DNA of 46,638 nucleotides from Pseudomonas aegrilactucae. GTDB taxonomy: Bacteria; Pseudomonadota; Gammaproteobacteria; Pseudomonadales; Pseudomonadaceae. The notes below the pieces were generated by a model. It did not search any database. It had not been told where the DNA came from and was given only the letters and a program-made list of their open reading frames with translations. Positions 16,107 through 26,500 of this stretch are shown in pieces; positions within the stretch are counted from its first letter, which is position 1; each line of letters opens with the position of its first letter. Both the position numbers and the translations under genes were made by a program. The stretch lies in contig NZ_JAHTBI010000104.1 in assembly GCF_019168305.1 (NCBI RefSeq), positions 1 to 46,638 of the forward strand, given 5' to 3'.

Positions 16107-17501
16107 ATGGGAGCTTCAACCTTGAAACCAGTCAACCACGCAGTACTCGCCCTTGCCCTCGGCGGGCTGAGCGTCATGGCCCACGCCGAACCTGCCAGCC
16201 AGGCGTTCGTCCCGCTTACCCTGAGCAGCACCAGCGCCCAGGACCAGGCCAGCGGTTTTTTCGACGGCCAGCGCCTGTCCGGCTCGACCCGCAACTGGTA
16301 TGCCCGCGAACGCGCCAGGCGCGGGCCGCTGTGGTCGTACAGCAAAAGCGACGGCAGCCGTCACCCTACCGACCGACGCAACAACTGGGTGCAGGGCTCG
16401 ATTCTCAACTACACCTCCGGCTTTACCCAAGGCACCGTGGGCCTGAGCACCGAGGTGGCGCTGTACAACGCCATCGCCCTGGAGCGCGGACGTGCCAGCG
16501 TGGCCGGGCCAAACAACCGCACCCTGACCCACGGCGACGGCGAAGTGGTCGACCAGTGGAGCAAGCTGGGCCTGGCCAACCTCAAGGCACGGGTCTCCAA
16601 CACCACCCTGACCGCCGGCCGGCAATCCATCGACACCCCGGTGATCGCCTACATCGGCAACCGCGCACTGCCCTCGAGCTTCCAGGGCGTGAGCCTGCAC
16701 AGCGCCGAGTTCGACAACCTTACCTTCGACGCCGGCACCTTCGACCGCGTCTCGATGCGTACCGAACAGGGCCAGAGCAAGTTCCGCTCCGAGTACGGCG
16801 ATTCCAGCCAGTTCACCGACCGGGTCAGCATGGCCGGGGTCAATTACCAGCCATTCAAGAGCCTGACCACCAGCCTGTACGTGTCCAAGGTCGAAGACCT
16901 GTGGAACCAGTACTACTTCGGCGCCAACCATGTACTGGGCGACAATGCCGTGCTCGGCCTGAACACCGGGTTCAACTACTACAAGACCCGCGACGAGGGC
17001 AAAAGCAAGCTGGGGGCGATCGACAACGATACCTTCAGCCTGTCGTTCGGCCTGACCCATCAGGCGCACACCCTGTCGCTGGCCTACCAGCAGGTCAACG
17101 GCAACGAGTACTTCGACTACCTGCACGACACCAATGCGATCTTCCTGGCCAACTCGCTGCTGTCGGACTTCAACGGCCCCAATGAAAAGTCGCTGCAGAT
17201 CGGCTATGTGCTGAACATGGCGCCGTTCGGTGTGCCGGGGCTCAAGTTCAACCTGTACAACGCGCGCGGCTGGGGTATCGACGGCACCCATTACAAGGGG
17301 AGTGGCTACGACGTGAAGAACCTCGACGGTGAGAACCACTACGAGTGGGGCATCGGCACCAGCTACGCGGTGCAGAGCGGTGCACTCAAGGACACCACCG
17401 TGCGCGCCACCTACACCACCCACCGCGCCAGCAGGCTGCAGGGCGACGGCAGCCTGGACGAGCTGCGGGTGGTGACCACCATTCCGTTCAACATCCTCTA
17501 G
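16107..17501 (+). CDS. opdP: OprD-family outer-membrane porin, OpdP-like (peptide uptake)
   Basis: An 18-strand OprD-family channel. After the signal sequence (KPVNHAVLALALGGLSVMAHA) come GFFDGQRLSGSTRNWYARER, RRNNWVQGSILNYTSGFTQG, the LKARVSNTTLTAGRQSIDTPV segment and a C-terminal strand ending TTIPFNIL. The family carries basic amino acids or peptides. Its place between DppA paralogues matches P. aeruginosa opdP, which takes up glycine-glutamate and arginine-containing peptides. Start: ATG 16107 gives 464 residues but has no ribosome site, whereas TTG 16122 has GGGAG 8 nt upstream and gives a more typical signal peptide (MKPVNH...). The start is therefore unsettled between these two. Confidence 0.88.
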   Translation: MGASTLKPVNHAVLALALGGLSVMAHAEPASQAFVPLTLSSTSAQDQASGFFDGQRLSGSTRNWYARERARRGPLWSYSKSDGSRHPTDRRNNWVQGSILNYTSGFTQGTVGLSTEVALYNAIALERGRASVAGPNNRTLTHGDGEVVDQWSKLGLANLKARVSNTTLTAGRQSIDTPVIAYIGNRALPSSFQGVSLHSAEFDNLTFDAGTFDRVSMRTEQGQSKFRSEYGDSSQFTDRVSMAGVNYQPFKSLTTSLYVSKVEDLWNQYYFGANHVLGDNAVLGLNTGFNYYKTRDEGKSKLGAIDNDTFSLSFGLTHQAHTLSLAYQQVNGNEYFDYLHDTNAIFLANSLLSDFNGPNEKSLQIGYVLNMAPFGVPGLKFNLYNARGWGIDGTHYKGSGYDVKNLDGENHYEWGIGTSYAVQSGALKDTTVRATYTTHRASRLQGDGSLDELRVVTTIPFNIL

Positions 17502-17515
17502 GGCACCACCCCACG

Positions 17516-17534
17516 GCCGATTCGCCGAATCGGC
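17516..17534 (+). terminator. Hairpin between porin and third binding-protein gene (attenuator-like)
   Basis: GCCGATTC-GCC-GAATCGGC is a perfect 8-bp stem with a 3-base loop, extended by CCAC/GTGG with a bulge, 14 bases after the porin stop. The bases after it are GTGGTGGCTACG, not a T-run, so it probably moderates rather than ends transcription into the dppA-BCDF part. Confidence 0.45.
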
Positions 17535-17574
17535 GTGGTGGCTACGCTGGTTTAATCGAATGCAGGGAAGTGTC

Positions 17575-19170
17575 ATGAAACCGTTACCCCTACAGGCTGC
17601 CCTGGCAGCCCTCCTGTTGAGCGCTGCCGCAAGCCTTGCAGCCAAGCCGCTGGTGGTGTGCACCGAGGCCAGCCCCGAAGGCTTCGACATCGCGCAGTAC
17701 ACCACCGCCGTCACCGCCGATGCCGCCGCCGAAACCCTGTTCAACCGCCTGGTCGACTTCAGGCCCGGTACCACCGACATCCAGCCGGCCCTGGCCGAGC
17801 GCTGGGACATCAGCGCCGATGGCCTGACCTACACCTTCCACCTGCGCCAGGACGTCACCTTTCACCGCACCGAGTACTTCACGCCCACCCGCGCGCTGAA
17901 TGCCGACGATGTGCTGTGGAGCTTCCAGCGCCAGCTCGACCCCAATCACCCCTGGCACGACAAGACCAGCATCGGCTTCCCCTACTTCGAAAGCATGGGT
18001 TTCCAGCACCTGCTCAAGGCCGTGGAAAAAACCGATGCGCATACCGTGGTGTTCCACCTGACACGTCCCGAAGCCCCCTTCCTGCGGGACCTGGCCATGG
18101 CCTTCACCTCGATCTACTCCGCCGAATACGCCGACCAGTTGCTCAAGGCCGGCAAGACCGGCGAGCTCAACAGCAAGCCGGTGGGCACCGGCCCGTTCGT
18201 CTTCCAGCGCTACACCAAGGATGCCCAGGTACGCTACACGCCCAACCCGGAGTACTTTCGCGGCAAGCCGCCGAGTGATGCGCTGATCTTCGCCATCACC
18301 AGCGACAACAACGTGCGCCTGCAAAAGCTGCGCGCCAACGAATGCCAGGTAGCGCTGTACCCCAAGCCCGACGACGTGCCGTCGATCAAGGCCGACCCGC
18401 GCCTGAAAGTGGCCGAGATCGAGGCCCTGACCACCGGCTACATTGCGCTCAATACCGAGCACAAGTACCTGAGCGACGTGCGCGTGCGCAAGGCCATCAG
18501 CCTGGCCTTCGACCGCCAGCACCATGTCGACCAGTTGTTCGGCAAGGGCAACGCGCTGGTGGCGGTCAACCCCTACCCACCGACCCTGATGGGCTACAAC
18601 ACCCACAACCGGAACCCGCCACGCGACCTCGACAAGGCTCGCGCGCTGCTCAAGCAGGCCGGCGTGCCTGAGGGCGCGGTACTCACCCTGTTCACCCGCA
18701 ACGGCGGCGGCCCGACCAACCCCAACCCGCGCCTGAGCGCCGAAATGCTCCAGGCCGACCTTGCGCAGATCGGCATCCGCCTGGACATTCGCGTGATGGA
18801 GTGGGCCGAGATGCTGCGCCGGGCCAAGCGCGGCGAAGCCGACATGGTGTCCACCGGTTGGGCCGGTGACAACGGCGACCCGGACAACTTCCTGACCCCG
18901 CTGCTCAGTTGCGCCGCGGCCAGAAATGGGGAGAACTATGCCCGCTGGTGCAATCAGCGATTCCAGGCATTGATCGACCAGGCGCGCCAGTTGAGCGAAC
19001 CCGATCAGCGCGCGGTGCTCTATGTCCAGGCACTGGCGGTGTACGATGAGGACCAACCGTGGCTCAGCATGGCGCACCCCAGGATGTTCACCGCACTGCG
19101 CGAGAACGTCGAGGGCTACGTCATCAACCCGATGACCAACAACAACTTCGCCACCACGCGGGTGAAGTAG
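17575..19170 (+). CDS. dppA: Peptide ABC transporter substrate-binding protein (DppA)
   Basis: The third SBP_bac_5 receptor, 531 residues, next to dppB. Signal peptide MKPLPLQAALAALLLSAAASLAAK, then LVVCTEASPEGFDIAQYTT, GLTYTFHLRQDVTFH, LNADDVLWSFQRQLDP, SKPVGTGPFVFQRYTKDAQ and STGWAGDNGDPDNFL. It diverges from the first two in the middle of the ligand-contacting region (KPDDVPSIKADPRLKVAEIEALTTGYIALNTEH in place of GFNLGYIAYNV), which suggests a different peptide range. GGGAAG precedes ATG 17575. Position beside dppBCDF makes it the likeliest core receptor. It shares the paired cysteines (CAAARNGENYARWC). Confidence 0.91.
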   Translation: MKPLPLQAALAALLLSAAASLAAKPLVVCTEASPEGFDIAQYTTAVTADAAAETLFNRLVDFRPGTTDIQPALAERWDISADGLTYTFHLRQDVTFHRTEYFTPTRALNADDVLWSFQRQLDPNHPWHDKTSIGFPYFESMGFQHLLKAVEKTDAHTVVFHLTRPEAPFLRDLAMAFTSIYSAEYADQLLKAGKTGELNSKPVGTGPFVFQRYTKDAQVRYTPNPEYFRGKPPSDALIFAITSDNNVRLQKLRANECQVALYPKPDDVPSIKADPRLKVAEIEALTTGYIALNTEHKYLSDVRVRKAISLAFDRQHHVDQLFGKGNALVAVNPYPPTLMGYNTHNRNPPRDLDKARALLKQAGVPEGAVLTLFTRNGGGPTNPNPRLSAEMLQADLAQIGIRLDIRVMEWAEMLRRAKRGEADMVSTGWAGDNGDPDNFLTPLLSCAAARNGENYARWCNQRFQALIDQARQLSEPDQRAVLYVQALAVYDEDQPWLSMAHPRMFTALRENVEGYVINPMTNNNFATTRVK

Positions 19171-19262
19171 AACGAAAACGTCCGCAGCGCACTGCCCGGC
19201 CGCCCCAGGCGGTTCAGGGCGCTCGCGGGCATGCCTTTAGGGCTGATGAGGACCATCACACG

Positions 19263-20273
19263 ATGTTTAGTTTTATTGCACGGCGTCTGGGCCTGTTGAT
19301 CCCGTCCTTTTTCGGCATCACCCTGCTCACGTTCGCGCTCATCCGCCTGATCCCCGGTGACCCGGTGGAGGTGATGATGGGTGAGCGCAGGGTCGACCCC
19401 GAGATGCACGCCCAGGCCATGGAACGGCTGGGGCTGAACAAGCCGTTGCCGGAGCAGTACCTGGATTACGTGGGCAAGCTGGCCCAGGGCGACCTGGGCG
19501 AATCGCTGCGCACCCGCGAAAGCGTGTGGAGCGAATTCCTCGCGCTGTTCCCGGCCACCCTGGAACTGGCCCTGGCGGCGTTGCTCTTCGCCGGCATCGT
19601 CGGCCTGCTGGCCGGGGTGATCGCCGCGCTCAAGCGCGGCTCGCTGTTCGATCACGGGGTCATGGGCATCTCGCTGGCCGGCTACTCGATGCCGATCTTC
19701 TGGTGGGGCCTGATCCTGATCATGTTCTTTTCCGTGGGCCTGGGCTGGACCCCGGTGTCGGGGCGCATCGACCTGCTCTACGACATCGAGCCGACAACCG
19801 GCTTCATGCTGATCGACACCCTGCTCAGCGACGAAGAGGGCGCCTTCAAGGACGCGTTGATGCACCTGATACTGCCCGCCATCGTGCTGGGCACCATCCC
19901 GCTGGCGGTGATCGCGCGCATGACCCGCTCCTCGATGCTCGAGGTGCTGCGCGAGGACTACATTCGCACCGCCCGCGCCAAGGGCCTGTCGCCGGTACGC
20001 GTGGTGTTCGTGCACGGCCTGCGCAATGCGCTGATCCCGGTGCTCACCGTGTTCGGCCTGCAGGTTGGCACACTGCTGGCCGGCGCGGTGCTCACCGAAA
20101 CCATCTTTTCCTGGCCGGGCATCGGCAAATGGCTGATCGAAGCCATCGGCGCCCGTGACTACCCCGTGGTACAGAACGGCATCCTGTTGATTGCCTGCCT
20201 GGTGATCCTGGTCAACTTCGTCGTGGACATTCTCTACGGCCTGGCCAACCCACGCATCCGTCATCAGCGCTGA
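19263..20273 (+). CDS. dppB: Dipeptide ABC transporter permease DppB
   Basis: An inner-membrane permease of 336 residues with six helices, forming half of the dipeptide channel. MFSFIARRLGLLIPSFFGITLLTFALIRLIPGDP is the standard DppB N-terminus. The EAA motif region EDYIRTARAKGLSPVRVVFVHGLRNALIPVL docks on the ATPases. The end ADILYGLANPRIR-like tail (VVDILYGLANPRIR) is typical. ATG 19263 is chosen from the family start; the longer in-frame reading from 19059 overlaps dppA and is rejected. About 90 bases separate it from dppA, with a GC-rich stretch but no T-run. Confidence 0.95.
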   Translation: MFSFIARRLGLLIPSFFGITLLTFALIRLIPGDPVEVMMGERRVDPEMHAQAMERLGLNKPLPEQYLDYVGKLAQGDLGESLRTRESVWSEFLALFPATLELALAALLFAGIVGLLAGVIAALKRGSLFDHGVMGISLAGYSMPIFWWGLILIMFFSVGLGWTPVSGRIDLLYDIEPTTGFMLIDTLLSDEEGAFKDALMHLILPAIVLGTIPLAVIARMTRSSMLEVLREDYIRTARAKGLSPVRVVFVHGLRNALIPVLTVFGLQVGTLLAGAVLTETIFSWPGIGKWLIEAIGARDYPVVQNGILLIACLVILVNFVVDILYGLANPRIRHQR

Positions 20274-20282
20274 GGCCTTTTC

Positions 20283-21212
20283 ATGACGACTCCCCTTGCA
20301 AAAACCGCCGCTGGCGACGCCCCGGCGCTCGACCCGAGCCTGCTCTACCCCTCGCCCTACAAGGAATTCTGGACCGCCTTCTCGCGCAACAAGGGCGCGC
20401 TGGCCGGCCTGCTGTTCATGTGCCTGATCGTGTTCTGTGCGCTGTTCGCACCGTGGGTGGCGCCGCACAACCCCAGCGAGCAGTACCGCGACTTTCTGCT
20501 GACCCCGCCGGTGTGGCTCGAAGGCGGCCAGTGGCGGTTCCTGCTGGGCACCGACGAGCTGGGCCGCGACCTGCTCTCGCGACTGATCCAGGGCTCGCGC
20601 CTGTCGCTGCTGATCGGCCTGTCGTCGGTGCTGATCTCGCTGATCCCCGGCGTGCTGCTGGGCCTGCTCGCCGGGTTCTTCCCGCGCCTTCTGGGCCCCT
20701 CGATCATGCGCCTGATGGACGTGATGCTGGCGCTGCCGTCGCTGCTTTTGGCCGTGGCGATCGTGGCCATCCTCGGCCCTGGCCTGATCAACACGGTGAT
20801 CGCCATCGCCATCGTTTCGCTGCCGGCCTACGTGCGCCTGACCCGCGCCGCGGTGATGGGCGAGCTGAACCGCGACTACGTCACCGCAGCGCGCCTGGGC
20901 GGTGCCCGGCTGCCGCGCCTGATGTTCGTCACCGTGCTGCCCAACTGCATGGCGCCGTTGATCGTGCAGGCCACCCTGAGCTTCAGCTCGGCGATCCTCG
21001 ACGCCGCGGCGCTGGGCTTCCTGGGCCTGGGCGTGCAGCCGCCCACCCCGGAGTGGGGCACCATGCTGGCCTCGGCCCGCGACTACATCGAACGTGCCTG
21101 GTGGGTGGTGAGCCTGCCGGGCCTGACCATTTTGCTCAGCGTGCTGGCAATCAACCTGATGGGCGACGGGCTGCGCGATGCGCTGGACCCGAAACTCAAG
21201 AATGCCGCCTGA
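20283..21212 (+). CDS. dppC: Dipeptide ABC transporter permease DppC
   Basis: The partner permease, 309 residues. It has the OppC-type N-terminal cytoplasmic stretch (PSPYKEFWTAFSRNKGALAGL), the first helix, the periplasmic part with LGTDELGRDLLSRLIQGSRLSLLIG, and an EAA loop (NRDYVTAARLGGARLPRLMF). It ends INLMGDGLRDALDPKLKNAA, the usual family tail. It starts 9 bases after dppB and ends 10 bases before dppD, so the four dpp core genes are one unit. Confidence 0.95.
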   Translation: MTTPLAKTAAGDAPALDPSLLYPSPYKEFWTAFSRNKGALAGLLFMCLIVFCALFAPWVAPHNPSEQYRDFLLTPPVWLEGGQWRFLLGTDELGRDLLSRLIQGSRLSLLIGLSSVLISLIPGVLLGLLAGFFPRLLGPSIMRLMDVMLALPSLLLAVAIVAILGPGLINTVIAIAIVSLPAYVRLTRAAVMGELNRDYVTAARLGGARLPRLMFVTVLPNCMAPLIVQATLSFSSAILDAAALGFLGLGVQPPTPEWGTMLASARDYIERAWWVVSLPGLTILLSVLAINLMGDGLRDALDPKLKNAA

Positions 21213-21222
21213 GGAGTCGCCC

Positions 21223-22190
21223 ATGTCACTTCTACAGATCAACAACCTGAGCGTGCGCTTCGGCGACGCCACGGCGGTACCGGTGGTCGACGGCCTTGAC
21301 CTGCGTGTGGAAACAGGCGAGGTGCTGGCCATCGTCGGCGAGTCTGGTTCGGGCAAGTCGGTGACCATGATGGCGCTGATGGGGCTGATCGACGCCCCCG
21401 GGCGCATCACCGCCGACACCTTGAACTTCAATGGCAGCGACATGCTCACGCTGAGCGGCCGGCAACGGCGCAAGGTGGTCGGCAAGGACATGGCGATGGT
21501 CTTCCAGGACCCCATGACCGCCCTCAACCCCAGCTACACCGTAGGCTTCCAGATCGAAGAGGTGCTGCGCCAGCACCTGGGCCTGCGTGGCAAGGCGGCG
21601 CGCCAGCGCGCCCTGGAGCTGCTGAAGAAAGTCGAGATCCCGGCCCCTGAAAGCCGGCTCGACGCCTACCCGCACCAGCTTTCCGGCGGCATGAGCCAGC
21701 GCGTGGCAATTGCCATGGCAATTGCCGGTGAGCCCAAGCTGCTGATTGCCGACGAGCCGACCACGGCGCTGGACGTGACCATTCAGGCGCAGATCATGGA
21801 GCTGCTGCTCAACCTGCAGAAAGAGCAGGACATGGCACTGATCCTGATCACCCACGACCTGGCCGTGGTCGCCGAGACCGCGCGCCGGGTGTGCGTGATG
21901 TATGCCGGGCAGGCGGTCGAAGTGGGCCAGGTGCCCGACCTGTTCGAGGTACCGGCACACCCCTACAGCGAGGCCTTGCTGGCCGCGATCCCCGAACACA
22001 GCGCAGGCGCCGAGCGCCTGGCGACCCTGCCGGGCATCGTGCCGGGGCGCTATGACCGGCCCGACGGTTGCCTGCTGTCGCCGCGCTGCCCCTATGTGCA
22101 GGAACGCTGCCGCCAGCAGCGCCCGGCACTCGACCCGCAGGCCCACAGCCTGGTGCGTTGCTTCTACCCGCTGAACCAGGAGGTGGCGTG

Positions 22191-22191
<1 letters not shown>
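21223..22191 (+). CDS. dppD: Dipeptide ABC transporter ATPase DppD
   Basis: One of two ATPases that power the importer; 322 residues. Walker A GESGSGKSVTM is near residue 37, the signature LSGGMSQRVAIAMAIA near 150 and Walker B LLIADEPTTALDVT follows. The C-terminal oligopeptide-transporter extension carries the iron-sulfur-type cysteines (CLLSPRCPYVQERC). The ATG at 21223 has GGAG upstream and matches the family (MSLLQINNLSVRF). Its stop overlaps the dppF start (GTGATGA). Confidence 0.95.
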
Positions 22192-23159
<968 letters not shown>

Positions 23160-23174
23160 GGCTGCTGCGCAGCC

Positions 23175-23235
23175 CATCGCGGGGCGAGCCCGCTCCCACA
23201 AGGATCCTGTGGGGGCTGGCTGGCCAGCGAAAAGG
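23175..23235. repeat. Inverted REP pair after dppF
   Basis: CATCGCGGGGCGAGCCCGC...ACAAGG (23175-23203) and the partly diverged complement TCCTGTGGGGGCTGGCTGG...AGG (to 23235) make the third REP pair. The two arms are closer together than in the other copies and less alike, so it appears older or partly rearranged. It marks the border between the dpp operon and the toxin-like gene. Confidence 0.8.
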
Positions 23236-23329
23236 TCACTGCGACACGCTGCATTTTTCACTCTGCCAGAGCCATCGCCATGGCCGCACCCGACCTCCCC
23301 GACGGCCCCGGCTATAGGCACTGGAGGCC

Positions 23330-23392
23330 ATGCCAGCCAAGATCGACCGCATCAGAACCCGCATCTGGACCCGCATCAAGGCCGGCAACTGA
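23330..23392 (+). CDS. Possible 20-residue cationic small ORF upstream of the toxin-like gene
   Basis: ATG 23330 is preceded by GGAGG (2-4 nt away, closer than ideal) and opens a 20-codon frame reading MPAKIDRIRTRIWTRIKAGN, stop at 23390-23392. The peptide has six basic and one acidic residue and an alternating R-I pattern produced by the 12-bp tandem repeat. It could be a leader peptide, a small membrane-active peptide or chance. Nothing else supports translation. Confidence 0.2.
   Translation: MPAKIDRIRTRIWTRIKAGN
23345..23380 (+). repeat. Three tandem 12-bp units (consensus ACCCGCATCNRG)
   Basis: GACCGCATCAGA, ACCCGCATCTGG and ACCCGCATCAAG follow one another without gaps, sharing the core CCGCATC in phase. 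It lies in the 357-base spacer between dppF and the toxin-like gene, 137 bases before that gene's start. It could be a three-site operator (close to one helical turn per unit) or a small coding repeat. Confidence 0.6.
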
Positions 23393-23516
23393 AGGTGGCC
23401 GCAATAAGTACCACCGCGCCCAGGGTGCACCCCGGCAGTTTGCAACGCTCGCCGGGGTAGCACATGCCACACACGCGTTGCCCCGCGCCTTGATTCCATT
23501 GCCCGGAGCACGCCCC

Positions 23517-26500
23517 ATGCACGTCACAACCCTGCCGTACTTTCATGTCGATGCCCTACGCCGGCGCTTTGTCGACCACCTCGACCAGGCCCACCGCGAG
23601 CAAGCCCTCGCGACCGATCAGCAGGATTGGCTCAAGAGCGCGCTGCTGGCCACGCGTGACGCACCACCGGACGCTGGCGAAGCGCTGCGAGTCGATCGCC
23701 TGAGCGCCATCACCGATACCGGCACCGTCATCGAGCTGACCGCCAGCCTGCTGCTCAGCCGCAGCACGCAGACGCCCGTGTACCTGTATCACCCGCTGGC
23801 CGGCCTGCTCCGGTTCGACGACCGTGCGCAACTCAAGGCCCACCTCATCGAGCAGTTGGCCACCGCACCCAGCGGCCCGCTGCTGCACTACGCCACCCAG
23901 GCCGACCGCCAACGGTTCGCGCAGGACGCCGTCGAAGACATCCAGGTCGAACTGCTCGAAGGCTCGGTATTCGAGTACCTGATGCTGACCATCAACCGAC
24001 AGCTGGGCCTGAGCCTGGGGGAGCTCGAACGCCTGCTGCTGGAGCAGCCAGACGCCGATACCCTGTGGGAGCAGGCGCTGGCCAGCACCACGGCCGCTAC
24101 CCCCCCGGCGCACCGGCGCCTGAGTGCGGCGCGCTACTGCAGCCAGCAACTGCGCCGGTACTGGTACACAAAAGGCACACTCGGTACCCCTGCGGCCCAA
24201 CAGTTGACGCAACTGATGCGCGGGCGGTTGCGCGAGGCCGTCATTCGACAGGCCTGGGCCACCACACTGTCGCCACAGGAGCAGGCGCAACTGCTGGCCT
24301 GGCTGCAGCAGCCTTCAGGGTCGCAGCTGCACGCCTGGAGCGTTACCGTCACCACGCTGGAAAGCTACAGCCAACCGCTGGACGGCCTGCTGGTGCTCGC
24401 CAGCATCGATGCCAGCGGTCCGCTGTTCAGCTACTGCGCGGCGCGCGGCCTGGAGCGACACGTCAGCCGGCGTGCGCTGCTGTGCGCTCTGGCCGACCCA
24501 TTGGAGCGCGAACGCTGGCTGGCGCTGGTCAGCCCTTCGCAACGAGAACACCTTCGGGCCTTGCGCATCAATGCACTGCACCTGAACGCCCTGACGCTCC
24601 CTGCCCTCGAGGCCTGGGTCAACGCGTTGCTGCGCGCGCAGCAGCATGAAATAGAGACGCAAACCAGCCTGCAAGGCACCGTCGATGCGTACCAGGCCTG
24701 TCGCCAGGCGCTTGCCATCGGCACCCAGCTGGCGCCCGAGCTGAGTCGACTCGCCCCCCTGGCGCCGCTCGCCCTGCCCGGCCCCGCCAGCCTGGCCCAG
24801 CGTGAGAACGCCGTGCGCGCCGGTACGGCCAGCCTGGACGATCTGTACACCTACCTGGGCGCACTGGTCGCGCGCATCGAGGCACTGCAAGACGCGGCGC
24901 CGGGCCTTGAAACAGTCACGGCCGCGCGCCTCGAACAGGCCTTCGCCGCCGTGCTGGACACGGTGCCACACAATGCACTGGCCATCGACCAGATCAACGT
25001 GCGCCAGGGCGCCGAGGACCACCGCGCGCCAGGCCTCGCCGAGCAAGTGTGGCAACGGCTCAGCGGCACCGCTGCCGCGCTGGCCCCCTCATGGCAGGTC
25101 ATCGGCCCTGTGCTCGCCGAACAGCCTGTGCCGTTGCCCGGCTTGCCGCTGGCATTGGTTGCGCAGTGCCTCAACCATGTGGCCGATACCAGCCTCCAGG
25201 CCCTGGCGTGCGCGCTTGGGCAGCACCAGCGCCAGATGAGCACCTACAACCAGCACCTCTGGCAACTGGCACTGGACATCGAGTACCGGCTGATCGAGCA
25301 CGACAATGCCCTTGCCCGGCCGGCACGAGAGCTGATCGATGCAGCGCTGGCGCCCTCCAGCGCACACGCCTGGCCGACACTGGCGTGGCAACTGGAACTT
25401 GACCACAGCGCCTGCGCCGATGCCCTGTTGCTGAGCCAGCAACCCCTGAACGCCAGCCCTTCGCTGCTGGTGCTGTGGACCCGCGACGAGGGCTTCAGCG
25501 CCTTCACCTCGCTTGCCGCACTCGACACGGTCCTCGCCCAGCGCTTCGCCCACGCCACGCTGCGCACCTGGCTGGCGCTCGACGGCCCGCCCGCGCATGC
25601 GCTGGCCGCGCTGGACAGCAAGCGTAGCGTCGATACCGCCCTGCACGCGTTCACCCGGCTCAAGGGGCGCGGTTTGCCGGCGGCCTGCCTGCCCGCCATG
25701 CTGCGCAACGGGCTGCAGGCGTCGGGCAACCTGCAGCATCTGCGCCGCCTGCAGCGCATGGCCAATGCACAGCGCCTGCGTGCCACGCTGCCCGACTGGC
25801 TCGGCCGGGCGTCTGCCCTCGACCAGTACGGTTACTGGCAGGCGCTGGCGCGCAACCTGCTGCAGAGCCCGTCGCAGCAGGACTACCTGTTCGACCTGCC
25901 GTCGATACCCGACTATGCCAAGGCCCGTGTGCAGGCGCGCCTGGACCAGGACTTTGCTGCGGGCCGCTACCCGGCCGACGAGCTGTTCATCACCAGCACA
26001 CGCTGGGTCACTGCCCTGCCGCCACCCGGCGAAGTGCCCTCCGCGCAGGCGGCGGCGAGCATTCGCCATCGCCAGACCCTGATCGAGTATGCCCTGAACC
26101 ACTACCGCGACTGGGACCAGCCCATCACCGCCATCGAACTCAAGGGCGACATGACGGTGCCGGCACGCATCGATGCCGCGTACCTGCGCACACTGGTGCG
26201 CGAACTGGATTTGGGGGCAGGCTACCAGCAGCTGCTCAAGACGCACCTGACCCCGACCCATCCGGATTACCCGAAGCGCCAGGCGCTGTTCTGTCGGCAA
26301 CTGCCCGGGCAACTGCTCGAAGCGGCGTGGCGTGCGCGCCTCAAGGGCACGTTGAGCGCGGCCGGTGTCGACTGCATCCGCGCGGTCCTCGAGCACCCCG
26401 ATGCCACCGCGCGCGGCCTGCAACCCATGCCGGCCGTGCAACTGCTGCCCCTGGAACTGATCGCCGACCGCGGCATGCCCCCGGATACCGTGCCCGGTAT

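Noticed and set aside
19116..21527. An 803-codon open frame on the minus strand
   Set aside because: Antisense to dppB and dppC; composition (Gln, His, Arg rich) is that of a shadow frame.
23280..23516. N-terminal extension of the toxin-like gene to ATG 23280
   Set aside because: No Shine-Dalgarno, and Pro/Arg/Ala-rich sequence unlike the rest; ATG 23517 has GGAG at good spacing.
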